Part shown: piece after piece, positions 1-10,828 of the stretch
Position numbering within the stretch: the stretch's first letter is position 1
Layout: every line of letters begins with the position of its first letter
DNA from: Anodontia alba
Taxonomy: Eukaryota > Mollusca > Bivalvia > Lucinida > Lucinidae
DNA: 64,000 bases
Assembly (NCBI GenBank): GCA_964016985.1
Contig: OZ024828.1
Location: forward strand, 10,568,610-10,632,609
Reading direction: 5' to 3'
The notes under the pieces: model-generated
What the model saw: only the letters and a program-made list of their open reading frames with translations
Database searches by the model: none
What the model was told of the DNA's origin: nothing
Made by a program: the position numbers and the translations under genes

Positions 1-140
1 CTATATTATTAACAGTGGAAACTCAACAGGAGCATAATTTTATTGTCACCAATTTGAGGACTGGTGATTTTCATAGGTAAAATATCCTTGTCAATGCTGA
101 GCATGCTAGAAAAAATTCAGATGACATTTTAATCCATCTC

Positions 141-341
141 AGGCTGAATAAATTAAAATGCCACACCCACTTCAAATTTCCAGCCAATCAGATTACTTGA
201 TCCAGGTTTTTAATAGAAATTCATATACTTAATGACTAACAGTACAGATCCAGATCAATTGGCTTCTTCAGAAGCCATCTGATCTGGATCTACACTGTTT
301 GCTAAGATAGGGCATGTCGTGTTCAGCAAGAGAAGGGTTAA
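141..341. repeat. Hairpin family C copy (C1)
   Basis: Family C is about 210 bp with ends TTAACCCTTGTCCTGCTGAA-like and a central palindrome of about 68 bp. Here the palindrome is 238-299 (CAGATCCAGATCAATTGGCT, then its partner AGCCATCTGATCTGGATCT). It abuts a family D copy. Confidence 0.85.
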
Positions 342-508
342 AACATTTTTCTCATTTTTTTTGAGAAAAAAGATTTTGACATTTCATGCAAATCGTCTCC
401 TAAGGAGACATAAGGAAACAATTTGTTTGAAATGTCGAAATCTGTTTTGTGGAAAAAATATGAGTATGTTGTCTGCTGATTTAGCTCAGAGAGTGGTAAA
501 AGTTAAAT
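336..508. repeat. Hairpin family D copy (D1)
   Basis: Family D has ends TAACCTTTACCACTCTCTGAGC-like in reverse and a centre TTGACATTTCATGCAAATNG TCTCC/GGAGA. In D1 one arm is TTTTGACATTTCATGCAAAT and the partner is diverged (ATTTGTTTGAAATGTCGAAA). Confidence 0.8.
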
Positions 509-525
509 ATAAGCACATGATATTT

Positions 526-1582
526 ATGGTCAGTCTGTCTGTCTGTCCTTATGAAATTGCATCAGTTTTGCATTAACTTCATACGCTTTGCTGATATTTT
601 TGAAAGTCTTTACTTGAAGTTATTGATGTGTCAGTGTGGCTTGTATTACTGTTGGATAGATGCACTTATTTTGACATCATCATGCTACTGCAGACCAAAG
701 GTCAAGGTCACGGTCTTTGAAATTAACATTCATTAACATTCTTGTCAGACCTCCTGTAAATCTTTTTTGTGTCAAACCTCGTGTAAGTCTTTTTTTGTGG
801 TTTGGCTTATATTTCTGAAAGTCTAGGCTTGGAAGTTTTTGGTGTGAGGTTAATTATACTACTAGATGGATACAGGTCAGTTGACATCAATTTGCTGCTG
901 CTGTAGGTCAAAGGTCAAGTTCAATGATATAGAAATTTTTGTTAGCATTTTCACAAAGTTTTGCATTTAAGTATTTTAACTTGGATAAAGAACCTCAAGT
1001 GTGTTTAAGGTTATTTGTTTTTCGCTTTGCTCAGGTTTCTGAAAGTCTTTGCTAGAAGTTGTTGTTATGTGGTCTATACATAGTTACAGATAAAAGGGGG
1101 TATCCACATAATATTTTACTTGTTTCTTGACAAAAATATACGTTGTGGGTACTCATCAGAAGTGCCTCAGTGAGGCACTTCTAATGAGCACCACAACATA
1201 TGTTTTTGACAAGAAATAAGAACATGTTTACTGAAAAAAAAAATAAAAAAAACCCCACAAAAAACATACTTATCTAAATCTGTGTTAGAGTTACTGCTGG
1301 ATGGATATATGTCTTTTGACATCATCTTGCTGTTGTTGCAGACAAACTGTCAAAGTCACTGACTTAGAAATAGCTAGCATTTGCATCAATGTTTTGAGTC
1401 AAATTCTTTCTTGTTTTGCATAAATTTGTGGAAGTCTTCACTTGAAACTGTTCAGTTGTGGTATCAGTTGAAAGCTTATTGCTGCTGTTCCTAGCCAAAG
1501 GTTAAGGTCATAGGCCCAGATGTTTTGGCAGAAGTGATGACCAGGGTATATATGATCCCTGGTCACTTGCTCTTGTTTAAAA
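526..1582 (+). mobile_element. Pearl/Helentron-like tandem-repeat element H1
   Basis: The left part has (GTCT)n near 535. Four to five diverged units of about 180-200 bp follow, each with CTTGAAGTTNTTG-like, GACATCATNTTGCTGCTG-like and AAGGTCAAGGTCA-like blocks. The 3' end has a hairpin (arms TGACCAGGG 1538-1546 and CCCTGGTCA 1557-1565) followed by CTTGCTCTTGTTTAA. A family A hairpin (about 1079-1270) is inserted inside it. There is no coding capacity. Confidence 0.7.
1079..1270. repeat. Hairpin family A copy (A1)
   Basis: Family A is about 190 bp with ends like CATAGCTACAGATAAG and a central near-perfect palindrome. Here the arms (1121-1220) read TTCTTGACAAAAATATACG and the partner ATATGTTTTTGACAAGAA, around the tip GTGCCTCAGTGAGGCAC. 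The GACAAAA segment differs from other copies but pairs with its own partner. Confidence 0.85.
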
Positions 1583-2031
1583 AAATATTTTTCTTAATTT
1601 TACTAGAACATTAGTGATTTACATTTCATGAGTAGAGTCATAAAGGAAAACACACATCAAACAATAAACACACCAGAAATAAAGGTGTTCATTAAGGTGA
1701 GCACTTTGGTGAAAAAATTACGAAAATTGGTTGAAAAGTATAAAGAAATGTATTGAATTTTGAAGATTTAGAAAATCGTGCCATTGAAGCCGCCATTTTG
1801 GTGTCGAGTTAATGAGGTCACAGCCACCTGATTAAATATGCAATAAATAAATAAAACACATCTATAACAGAATTTTTATTGCTATATACTTTAAGATGTG
1901 TTCATTTTCAAAAACTAAACATCTAATTAAATACATTGTATTCAAAATGGCAGCAACCATGCACATAGTTAAAGAAAACTTTAAGCTATCTCTCTTATTC
2001 TGATTTTGATCATAGTTACATCAAGATAACT
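1583..2031. other. AT-rich stretch with no recognised content
   Basis: No splice-flanked ORF and no repeat shared within the window was found. CGCCATTTTGGTGTCGAGTT (around 1790) occurs once. Confidence 0.5.
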
Positions 2032-2312
2032 CATTACGAAAACACGCCTATTCAAATATATTGAAAATTTCACCACCAAAAACTGCAAGTTTTCAGATAA
2101 AAATTCTGATATTTTTCATATTTCTGCTTAAAACATTAATTGTGGGTACTCATTAGAACTGCCTCACTGATTTGTTTTAAGGAGTACCAACAATCTATAT
2201 TTCTGAGCAGAAATAGGAAAAATAATGTATACCCCTGTAAACCCCAGTTTTACTATATAAAAGTGGGGTTTAAGGGGTCAAAATTATATAGGTATGTTTC
2301 TGTGATGTTGTT
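2032..2312. repeat. Hairpin family B copy (B1)
   Basis: Family B is about 280 bp with ends CATTACGAAAACACGCCTAT-like. It carries the same kind of central hairpin as family A but with AAACATAGATTGTGGGT arms. In B1 the centre is decayed (GCCTCACTGATTTGTTTT). The right side has CCCCAGTTTTACTATATAAA then AGTGGGGTTTAAGGGGTC, itself a hairpin. Confidence 0.85.
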
Positions 2313-2364
2313 TTCAAATGCTGGATATTTCAAGGCATACATTACATTTAGTGGGTCTTTCCCT

Positions 2365-2582
2365 TTAACCCTTAAAGCGCCAGTCACAACTATTGTCGTC
2401 TGCTGTGTCATCTGCTTGTGATTTTAAAAGTCATTTTTGCAAACAGTGTGGACCCAGATCAGGGTCCACACTGTTTGCCTGTATGCAAAAAATAGGTTTG
2501 AAAAGTCTGCAAGAATATTCAGCAGATGACATAAACAGACGACATTTTCAGATGCAGTTTTTCTTGGCGCTTTAAGGGTTAA
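2365..2582. repeat. Hairpin family C-prime copy
   Basis: The ends are TTAACCCTTAAAGCGCCA and TGGCGCTTTAAGGGTTAA-like. The centre shares the family C motif as GCAAACAGTGTGGACCCAGA and GGGTCCACACTGTTTGC. A second copy is at 52298-52541. Confidence 0.9.
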
Positions 2583-2739
2583 TGAGATGATTTACATTTT
2601 CACTAGGGGATATGAAAAAAAGAAGTCTGAGCAGGATCTACATTGATTGTCATTCCACCAAGTATTTTGTGAAGCAAACTCATAAAATCAAAATTTAAGT
2701 AAAACAAAGTTAGGAAAAAAGTGTTCAGAACTTTAATCA

Positions 2740-2837
2740 TGGCTCCAGATATGACATTTATTTCAACCCAAATGTATTGATATTTTTCTTATTTCTCCAC
2801 AAAACATATGTTGTAGGTACTCATTAGAAGTAATTAG
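2740..2837. repeat. Hairpin family A copy (A2), left part; right part at 4122-4180
   Basis: The left arm ends CATATGTTGTAGGTACTCAT then AGAAGTAATTAG. Mariner 1 separates it from the right arm CCCACAACATATG at 4122-4134 and the AGAAATAAGAAAAGGATA flank. Confidence 0.85.
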
Positions 2838-2839
2838 TA

Positions 2840-4119
2840 CGAGGGTGAGTCAATAAGTAACCAGCCTATCCCATTTCCGATGGACCGAGACGGTCACGAT
2901 TTTCATGCTTTGTTTCAATATATGTTTTATACATGGGTACAAAATTGCATGCGTATCGAGTCATTCTTTAATAAGATATTGAATGTCAAACATGGCTAGT
3001 GATGCAAAGGCATGCTTTTCATCTAAAGTTGAGTACCGTGCTGTAATTCGGTACTTGTATTTAAAAGGTAAAACAGGCAAGGAAATACACGGCGAGTTAG
3101 CCGATGTTTATGGGTCTTCTGCACCATCTTATGCTCAGGTTAAATTCTGGGAAGGGGAATTCAAATGCGGTAGAATGTCTTTAGAAGATGAAGCCAGGTC
3201 TGGACGCCCACTGGATGCCACCGACGAAGAAATGTGTAAGAAAGTTTGGGATCTGGTATACTCTGATAGGCAAATTCAGGTGGAAGAAATAGTGCATGCA
3301 ATAGCATTTCACATGATAACGTTTCAACAATCTTACATGATTGTTTAGGTATGCGCAAGCTAACAGCCCGTTGGGTCCCTAAATCCCTTAGCGATGAGCA
3401 AATGGCAAACAGAGCATCAGTATGCAGCACCTTGTTGAAGCGTTTTAGGTCAAAAGATGATTTTCTTTTGCATGTGGTGACTGTAGATGAGACTTGGGTT
3501 CATTATTATGAGCCAGAGAATAAAGCTCAGAGTCGTCAGTGGGTAGTGCCTGGGTCCATGAGGCCAAAGAAGTTCAAGACGCAACCATCTGCTGGCAAGG
3601 TGATGGCCACAGTATTTTGGAACACAAAAGGCGTTATTATGTTGGACTTTTTACCCAAGAGAAGTATAATAACTGGAGTGTACTATGCAAACTTGTTAGA
3701 CCAGCTGAGAACCGCCATCCGTGAAAAACGCCGAGGTAAACTCTCTAAAGGTGTTTTGCTGCAACAGGACAACGCGAGAGCCCAACTTGCAAAGTTGCAA
3801 TGGATGCTGTAGAGCGAAACGGGTATGAATTAATACCACATCCTGCCTATTCGCCTGACCTAGCTCCTAGCATCTTCTTCCTTTTCCCAAACTTGAAAAA
3901 GGATATCCATGGACTTCATTTCCGGTCTGATGAAGAAGTCGTGACGGCAGTTGAGGAGTGGGTCAATGGAAAGGACCCTGACTTTTTCAGTTCTGGGCTG
4001 ATGGCACTTGAACACCGTTGGTCTAAGTGCATCACACTAGAGGGCAATTACATTGAAAAAAAAGAGGTGGATCTCAACTGGAAATAAGTTAGGCTGGTTA
4101 CTGACTGACTCACCCCTCG
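2840..4119 (+). mobile_element. Mariner element 1 (dead copy), inserted in a family A palindrome
   Basis: Terminal inverted repeats of about 28 bp (left starts CGAGGGTGAGTCAATAAG; right ends GACTCACCCCTCG) are flanked by TA at 2838-2839 and 4120-4121, the mariner target duplication. The element splits a family A hairpin: its left arm ends at 2837 and its right arm resumes CCCACAACATATG at 4122. The insertion is therefore younger than that hairpin. Confidence 0.93.
2983..4087 (+). pseudogene. Mariner transposase, frameshifted and missing third catalytic Asp
   Basis: The reading runs in three frames: 2983-3348 (N-terminal DNA-binding region, LKGKTGKEIHGELADVYG), 3351-3812 (RWVPKSLSDEQ, then VDETWVHYYEP with catalytic D1 and LQQDNARAQ with D2) and 3800-4087 (HPAYSPDLAPS and the C-terminus). 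Two frameshifts separate them. The third catalytic aspartate should directly follow APS; here the codon reads Ile (APSIFFLF), so the triad is broken as well. The family's role is cut-and-paste transposition at TA. Confidence 0.92.
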
Positions 4120-4183
4120 TACCCACAACATATGTTTCTCTTGCAGAAATAAGAAAAGGATATTTACCTGATACCACCGCTTA

Positions 4184-6167
4184 TTATGCTCCCCGAAGAA
4201 TTTCGGGGGAGCATATAGTCGCCGCTTCGTCCGTGCGTCCGTGCGTCCGTGTGTCCGTGCGTCCGTGCGTCCGTGCGTCCGTCCCGCTCTTGTCCACGCA
4301 AATTCTCGGAAACTGCTTGTCGGATTTCAATGAAACTTCATGGGAATATTAAGTATCAAAGGTGGATGCGCATATCACCTGCGTGTTCTGGTTCGATGAT
4401 TTTTCCAAGAGTTATTGCCCTTTGATGAGTTCTGCATGAATATATAGGGTACTGTTCGTGTCCACGCGAATTCTCGGAAACTACTAGTCGGATTTCATTG
4501 AAACTTCATGGGAATATTAAGTATGGAAGGTGGATGTGCATATCACCTGCGTGTTCTGGTTCGATGATTTTTCCAAGAGTTATTGCCCTTTGATGAGTTC
4601 TGCATGAATATATAGGGTACTGTTCGTGTCCACGCAAATTCTTAGCAAATACTGGCAGAAATTCAACGAAATTTTAATGGAATCTTAAGCAGCAATAGGG
4701 GATGCGCATATTGTTCAATCTTTCTGGTTAGATGATTTGTCACAGAGTCATGCTACTTTGTTTAAAGCTGCAGTGTAAGGTCACTGGCTATTTTTAGAAA
4801 AGAATTTGTCAACACTCTAGTGCCTACATTTATTGATGGATTTTGATATAACTTCAAACAAATGTTGGGTATGATAATATCTTGAGCATGTTTGACATTC
4901 AGGGTCCTGGGCTCAAGGTCAAGGTCACTGTGGCTATTTTTAGAAAAACTTTGTTTTTGCTCTAGTGCCTAGATTTATTGATGGATTTTAATATAATTTC
5001 ACAAAAATGTTGAGTATGATAACATCTCAAGCAATTTCAATTTCCAGTGTCCTGGGCTCAATGTCAAGGTCACTGCAGCTTTTAAATATCTTGAGCATGT
5101 TCGACATTCAGGGTCCTGGGCTCAAGGTCAAGGTCACTGTGGCTATTTTTAGAAAAACTTTGTTTTTGCTCTAGTGCCTTGATTTATTGATGGATTTTAA
5201 TATAATTTCACAAAAATGTTAAGTATGATAACATCTCAAGCATATTCAATTTCCAGTGTCCTGGGCTCAATGTCAAGGTCACTGCAGCTATTTTTAGAAA
5301 AAATCTTTGTCATCGCTCTAGCATCGTCATTTGCTGATGGATTTTAATATAACTTCACACAAATATTGGGTGTAATAATATCTCGAGCAAGTTTAACTTT
5401 CAGGATCCTGGGGTTAAGGTCAAGGTCACTGGTTATTTTTAGAAATATAAATTGTCATCCCTCTAGTGCCTACATGTATTGATGGATTTTAATATAATTT
5501 CATACAAATGTTGGGAAGATAATATCTCTAGCAAGTTTAAATATAACTTCACACAAATGTTGGAGCATGTTTGACTTTCAGGGTCCTGGGCTCAAGGTCA
5601 AGGTCACTGTGGCTGTTTTTAGAAAAAAATATTGTTTTTGCTCTAGTGCCTACATTTATTTTAATATAACTTCACACAAATGTTGGAGCATGTTTGACTT
5701 TCAGGGTCCTGGGCTCAAGGTCAAGGTCACTGTGGCTATTTTTAGAAAAAAATATTGTTTTCACTCTAGTGCCTACATTTATTTATGGATTTTACTATAA
5801 TTTCACACAAATGTTGTGTATGATAATATCTCTAAGAAGACCCAACTTTCAGGGTCCTGGGCTCAAGGTCAAGGTCACTGTAGCTATTTTTAGAAAAAAT
5901 TGTCATCGCTATAGCGTCATCATTTGCTGTACCGTCTACCTTTGCTGATGGATTTTAATATGATTTCAAACAACAGCTAGCAGCAGTCTTCAAGCATTTG
6001 CTGATGGATTGACTTTCAGGGTCCTTGGCTCAAGGTCAAGGTCACTACGGCAATTTTTAGAAATTTTTAGAAAAATTTCACACATTTTGTTTGAAAGGAT
6101 AATGTTTCCTGTTCCGACTATTGCATGTTCGGGGAGCATCCATCGGTTTCACCGATATTCTTGTTTA
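4184..6167 (+). mobile_element. Pearl/Helentron-like tandem-repeat element H2
   Basis: The 5' end is a hairpin (ATGCTCCCCGAA...TTCGGGGGAGCAT, 4187-4215). It is followed by a GTCCGTGC microsatellite, two to three units of about 115-180 bp (4290-4660) and then about eight units with the block GGGCTCAAGGTCAAGGTCAC. The 3' end has GTTCGGGGAGCATC, the hairpin ATCGGTTTCACCGAT (6142-6156) and ATTCTTGTTTAG. Confidence 0.78.
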
Positions 6168-6241
6168 GAGTATTGCCGTAGTTAAGGTATTTGTAGTGTA
6201 TTCAAATCCAATAAAATCAATAAAAAATTATTAAAGTTAAA

Positions 6242-6477
6242 TGAGCCAGCGCATGACAAAACCAACAAAATGGATGTGCACCCAGCAAAGACTCTGATCA
6301 GCCTGGGCATTGCCCAGTCTGATCAGTCTTCAATGTGTACTCAATGGGTAGCTTAGGACCCAAGCTTTTTTTCCTGTGGACATTGAAGACTGGTCAGACT
6401 GGGTGGATGCCCAGGCTGACCCAAGTCTTCGCTTTGCGCACACGGACTGTTGCTGGTTTTGTTGTGCGCTGGCTCAA
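6242..6477. repeat. Palindromic MITE family K, next to exon 1
   Basis: The ends are GAGCCAGCGCATGACAAAAC and TTTTGTTGTGCGCTGGCTC; inner blocks CAAAGACTCTGATCAGCCTG and CAGGCTGACCCAAGTCTTCG are also inverted. It ends 21 bases before the exon 1 acceptor. Relatives are at 18455-18675, 41880-42060 and, weakly, 14170-14290. Confidence 0.88.
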
Positions 6478-6498
6478 ATTATTTGTCTATTTTAACAG

Positions 6499-6668
6499 AG
6501 AGGACTGGTATACTAGTGCGGAAAAAGATACAAAGCAGAAGAATCCAAAGTATGTTTGGACAGCGACCGATCAGGAGCTGCCGCTTTATTCACTGTTCTG
6601 GAGCAGAATTGAAACACCATTCAACATGGATAAATCAATGAACCTTGTCACATACTCTTACAACTATG
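6499..6668 (+). CDS. Contactin-like exon 1: C-type-lectin-like region, inner part
   Basis: The acceptor TATTTTAACAG precedes the exon and the donor G|GTAAAT follows it. One base completes a codon from an upstream exon; then 56 codons begin EDWYTSAEKDTKQ and end TYSYNY, leaving phase 1. The stretch has the aromatic, polar look of a C-type lectin fold (WTATDQELPLYSLFW), and its join to exon 2 yields the lectin-like closing motif YVCEIS. The exon lies in intronic DNA with no similar ORF around it, and it splices in phase with exon 2. The acceptor is only 21 bases downstream of a palindromic MITE that ends at about 6477. The lectin assignment rests on the closing Cys motif and on the known architecture of insect contactin, not on an alignment. 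Confidence 0.8.
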
Positions 6669-6794
6669 GTAAATTGTGGCCCACATAAGAAAAAGAGCAC
6701 TTAAAGTATTCAACTTAATTACCATACTGTGCTCTATGTATCCACCTATACTAAGGCTGGGAAACGTCAAGCCATCCAACCAACCAACATGTAA

Positions 6795-7180
6795 TTGGAT
6801 CGTTTAGTGGTCACAAGTTAAGTCCCAGCTTGGCCCGTAAAATATTATACCCTCTCGCAAACTCTGTGTGTGTGTGTGATACTGTTTTCATATCTGTCCA
6901 TCCGTCAGTCCGTCTATCTGTTACGTTTTGGTTTCTGAGTTGGGGGTATCTAATAAGCTCTGATTTTTGACATTTCTTGTTGCTATGGTCATTCCCTCCC
7001 TTCAGTTGATTCAAGAGGGGCAGTAGTTGTTAACTGGTGAAAGGTTGTGCGTCAGTACTGTTTAACCACTCAAAGGACTAAGCGTCCCCAGGAAAAGTGT
7101 TATTAGATTAACTGACCAACTCTACAGGAACTTAACAGTATTGACTGATTCATAAAACTCAGACTCAAACAAATTGGATT
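6795..7180 (+). repeat. SINE body with a diverged insert
   Basis: CCCAGCTTGGCCCGTAAAAT at the left, a (GT)n tract with GTCCATCCGTCAGTCCGTC in the middle, then TTGATTCAAGAGGGGCAGTA and CACTCAAAGGACTAAGCGTC. Confidence 0.7.
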
Positions 7181-7319
7181 GTTTAGGATAATTGTGTCCT
7201 TCCATCAGAGGTGAAGCCTGACATTTAAAAGGTGTCAACTGACAACAATAATGTAATTCATTTTATGTCAAATCAGTGCAAATCTTGAGTGACAAAATCT
7301 CAACACAGAAAAAATGTTT

Positions 7320-7412
7320 AAAATTACTGGATGAGTGGCAAATAGTGTGGACCCAGATCAGTGGTGGCATCTGATCTGGGTCTACATTGTTTGCTGAGGC
7401 CTGTCTGTCTGT
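7320..7412. repeat. Short palindrome with family C core
   Basis: CAAATAGTGTGGACCCAGATC and GATCTGGGTCTACATTGTTTG flank AGTGGTGGCATCT. Similar short versions occur at 17366-17432, 29050-29082 (one arm) and 37388-37443. Confidence 0.8.
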
Positions 7413-7454
7413 CCAAATACTTATTGTAAATACAGTAATAATTCATTTTCTTTG

Positions 7455-7895
7455 GAAGCATGCTGGTGGCCAAGTGGTTAGTGCTTCTGACATTGGATCA
7501 TGCTGTTCTGGGTTTGAATCATCCTGGGCCCGGTTGTTCAAAGCGTTGTTAGCTTAATGAGCTCATTAAGGATCATTTCGTTAACTGTTTTAGTGGATTC
7601 AATACACAATATTCTGATATTTTTTGCTGAAAAAATGTGAGTAGCTTTTGCACTGCAAAAGCTACTCACATTTTTTCAGCAAAAATTTCAGCATATTTGC
7701 GTATCACAGGATGTAAATTTTAACGAATCGTTAACTAACGACATCGTTAGTTTTGAACAACTGGGCCCTGGAGTTGGAATTCAGCTCATATCTGTATGGT
7801 GGTTCTTTGTACAGAGACAGAGTATTTCATTATCATCCTTCCATCATCTCAATATGACTTAAATAATCAATGTTGAAAGGGATGTGAAACAATTA
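7455..7895 (+). repeat. Second SINE family, split by hairpin E1
   Basis: The tRNA-like head GTGGCCAAGTGGTTAGTGC and GGGTTTGAATC is at 7466-7520. After the insert (7525-7769) the body continues GGAATTCAGCTCATATCTG and CATCTCAATATGACTTAAAT, ending AAAGGGATGTGAAAC. Other copies: 15895-16063 plus 16308-16375 (split by E2) and 28650-28812. Confidence 0.82.
7525..7769. repeat. Hairpin family E copy (E1) inside a SINE
   Basis: The ends are GGGCCCGGTTGTTCAAAG and TTTTGAACAACTGGGCCC. A perfect central palindrome of 27-bp arms and one central base is at 7626-7680 (GCTGAAAAAATGTGAGTAGC at its left edge). Confidence 0.93.
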
Positions 7896-7917
7896 TTGTC
7901 ATCTCATTCCATTTCAG

Positions 7918-8031
7918 AAACACGACAATATGGTTTAGATCTGATGAGTGACAGGAATGTGCCAAGGAGATACGTATGTGAAATCAGTATTAATGAAGTT
8001 TATAGAATTGGTATCCAGGGAAGAGACTTTG
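7918..8031 (+). CDS. Contactin-like exon 2: end of lectin-like domain and linker
   Basis: The acceptor CATTTCAG and donor G|GTAAGG are canonical. The exon is phase 1 on both sides (114 nt). It encodes TRQYGLDLMSDRNVPRR, YVCEISINEVYR and IGIQGRDF. YVCEIS matches the last-cysteine strand typical of C-type lectin domains. RDF followed by DYG from exon 3 forms the linker into Ig1. The preceding intron carries SINEs and a palindromic MITE; the following intron starts directly with a tandem-repeat element. Confidence 0.85.
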
Positions 8032-8034
8032 GTA

Positions 8035-10270
8035 AGGCTTATTATCTCCTCCCTTTAGGGATGGGAGATGCATTGTTTTTCCGTGGGCGTCTGTCTGTCT
8101 GTCTGTCACACTCGTGTCTGCTCTATAACTTGAAAAACGTTCAAGCTATTTTCATAAAAACTTCATATAAATATCAATCAACATTAGATGACACGCAGAG
8201 CACATATAAATATCAATCAATATTAGATGACACGCAGAGCACAAGAACCATAACTCTTGCATTTATACTTTTTGAGTTATTTCCCTTGGACTCTGTCACA
8301 AAATCGTGTCTGCCGTAATATACCTAAGTATTGGGACACCTAAAGTATTGGGACACCCTTATAATTCGTAAAAATAATTATTTTTCGTCACCCTAAGAAT
8401 TGGGACATATCAAAAATCGCTAAAATTTTCAGTAATTTTTTTGTACCATATGAATTGGGATAGTGCATTAGTGAAAAAAAATGATCTAGTTAACAGGGTA
8501 AAACTGTTTTCTCGGTTTTTGTTTTGTTTACAAGCGATGTCACGCAATATTTTACGTCTAAGCATACAACAGGGGGTTCCTACGGCAGGCTGGTTAGAAA
8601 GTAGAAAATAAATAAAACCTTTCTTCGAGAATATTAATATGAAATTTATTCAAGAAATCTGCAAAAACGAAAACACACATGCGTTTGCATCAGTCTGGAT
8701 GCGTCGCCATTTTGTGGTTGTCACGTGACATGTCAGGTTTTAATTTGCAACTCGAGTGCATCAATAAAGTTCTACAAAAAAAACCCAAACAAACACAACA
8801 AAAAAAAAGAAAAAAAAAAACTATGAAAAAATAATAATAATAAAAAGAAATTCGACAGAATTGTTTACCGATAACGTTTTAATGCAAAACAGCGTTGGGG
8901 GAACCCTAAAACACTGTTGAGATGAACCCCAAAACATCGTTGAGACGAACCCCAATAATAACGTCATCACCCGATGTAATGGCAGTATTTTTAGAACAGG
9001 TAGATTGTTCCCCGCATTTGCAGTATCGGTTATGCGCAATTAACCTTTAAAGCGGGGAAGCAGCATATGATTATTTTTTTTACTTGGACACTTTCAACAC
9101 ATGATAGATAAACGAGGGATTATAAATCAAAACAATAAGTGCCAATCTGTTTATTCAATATTAACAATAGATTAGGTTAACGAGACAGTGGTCCGAAAAT
9201 ACACAAAACAATGAACACAAATATGACACATTTTTCATCATTAATCGGTGCCATTTTCAACTACGAGACGTAAGTATTGGGACACCTAAAAAAATAATTA
9301 ATTTTCGTGTTTCTAAGTGTTGGGACAGCCAGAAATTTAATTATTTTTTCCCCTCCCAATACTTACGTATATTAAGGTACTCTATAACTTGAAAACAATT
9401 CAAGCTATCTTCACGAAACTTCATATAAATATCAATCAATATTAGACAATGTGCAGTGTGCAAGAACCATAACTCTTGCTTTTATACTTTTTGAGTTATT
9501 TCCCTTGGACTCTTTCACAAAATCCTGTCTGCTCTATAACTTGAAAACTGTTGAAGCTATCTTCACAAAACTTCATATAAATATCAATCAACATTAGACG
9601 ACATGCAGAGCGCAAGAACCACTCTTGCTTTTATACTTTTTGAGTTATTTGCCTTGGACTGTCACAAAATTGTGTCCGCTCTGTAACTTGAAAACCATTC
9701 AAGCTATCTTCACAAAACTTCATGTAACTATCAATCTACATTAGACCACGTGCAGAACACAAGAACCACAATTGCATTTATACGTTTTGAGTTATTTCCC
9801 GTGGACTCAGTCACAAAATCGTGTCCGCTATAACTTGAAAATCGGTCAAGCTGTCTTCACAAAACTTCATATAAATATCAGTCAACATTACATGACATGC
9901 AGAGGGCAAGAACCATAACTCTTGGATTTATACTTTTTGAGTTATTCCCTTGGACTCTGTCCCAAAATCATGTCCGCTCTATAACTTGAAAACTGTTCAA
10001 GCTATTTTCTCAAAACATCATATAAATATCAATCAACATTAGGCGACATGCAGAGCGCAATAACCATAACTCTAGCATTGATACTTTTTGAGTTATTTTC
10101 CTTGGAACTTTGTCACAAAATCATATCCGCTCTGTAACTTGAAACCTGTTGAAGATACCTCCAGGAAACTTCATATAAATATCAATCAACATTAGACGAC
10201 ATGCAGAGCACAAAAACCATAACTCTTGCATTTATACTTTTTGAGTTATTCCTGTGGATCTCATTAGTTA
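8035..10270 (+). mobile_element. Tandem-repeat element H3 (about 150-bp units)
   Basis: Seven units start with CTATAACTTGAAAA-like sequence (about 8121, 9382, 9532, 9674, 9825, 9977, 10130), each followed by CTTCATATAAATATCAATCA and TTTTTGAGTTATTTCCCTT. A (GTCT)n tract lies at 8088-8105. The array is split after its first unit by the transposon at 8316-9374. No clear 3' hairpin is seen. Confidence 0.75.
8316..9374. mobile_element. Non-autonomous DNA transposon nested in H3
   Basis: Terminal inverted repeats of 21 bp with one mismatch (TAATATACCTAAGTATTGGG at left, CCCAATACTTACGTATATTA at right) bound 1059 bp. The subterminal motif AAGTATTGGGACAC recurs at 8326, 8342 and 9271. There is no transposase ORF. 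An A-rich stretch lies at 8776-8848. The superfamily is not recognised. Confidence 0.8.
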
Positions 10271-10407
10271 ATATAAATGTCCGCAGAATGTACAATACAA
10301 TATGACACCAAAAAGAGGGGAGACATCTATGTTTTTATAGAAAAACAAATTTTAGTTTCTTCTGTCATGCAGCAACATCAGAGGAATTGTTTAGGAGTAT
10401 TCATAGC

Positions 10408-10745
10408 TCCAGATATGGTGCTTTTTTCATCCTATAAGTATCAGTATTTTTCTGATTTCTGCATGAAAACATATGTTATGGGTGTTAATTGGAAGTGCCT
10501 CGCTGAGGCACTTCTAATGAGTACCCACAACATATGTTTTTGTGCAGAAATAAGTAAATAGTTTGTGGATAACCACTCTTATCTGGGACTATATTTTATT
10601 TTTATTACAATATTGGGGTGGCTTTCTCTAGTTCTTCATAAAAACATGTTGTGAGTTCTCATTAGAAGTGCCTCAGTAAGGTGCTTCTAATAAGTGTAAG
10701 CACAACATATGTTTTTATGAAGAAATAAGAAGACTTCCATTTTTT
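10408..10745. repeat. Two adjacent hairpin family A copies (A3, A4)
   Basis: A3 has its palindrome at 10452-10553 with the tip GTGCCTCGCTGAGGCAC. A4 has it at 10627-10728 with outer arms CTTCATAAAAACATGTTGTG and CACAACATATGTTTTTATGAAG written over its two ends; the ATAAAA segment pairs inside this copy. Confidence 0.82.
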
Positions 10746-10828
10746 TTGCCTTTTTCCACCCTTCACTGTCCAAAAATAGAATATTTTCTGCATATAAATG
10801 TCATTTATTTTCCTGTTGCTAAGAATCC

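Noticed and set aside
319..576. ORFs at the left end of the window as upstream contactin exons
   Set aside because: They coincide with palindromic families C and D and have no lectin-like motif or matching splice sites.
8821..9039. Minus-strand ORF of 72 residues in the nested transposon
   Set aside because: It is short, has no transposase motif and begins in A-rich sequence.
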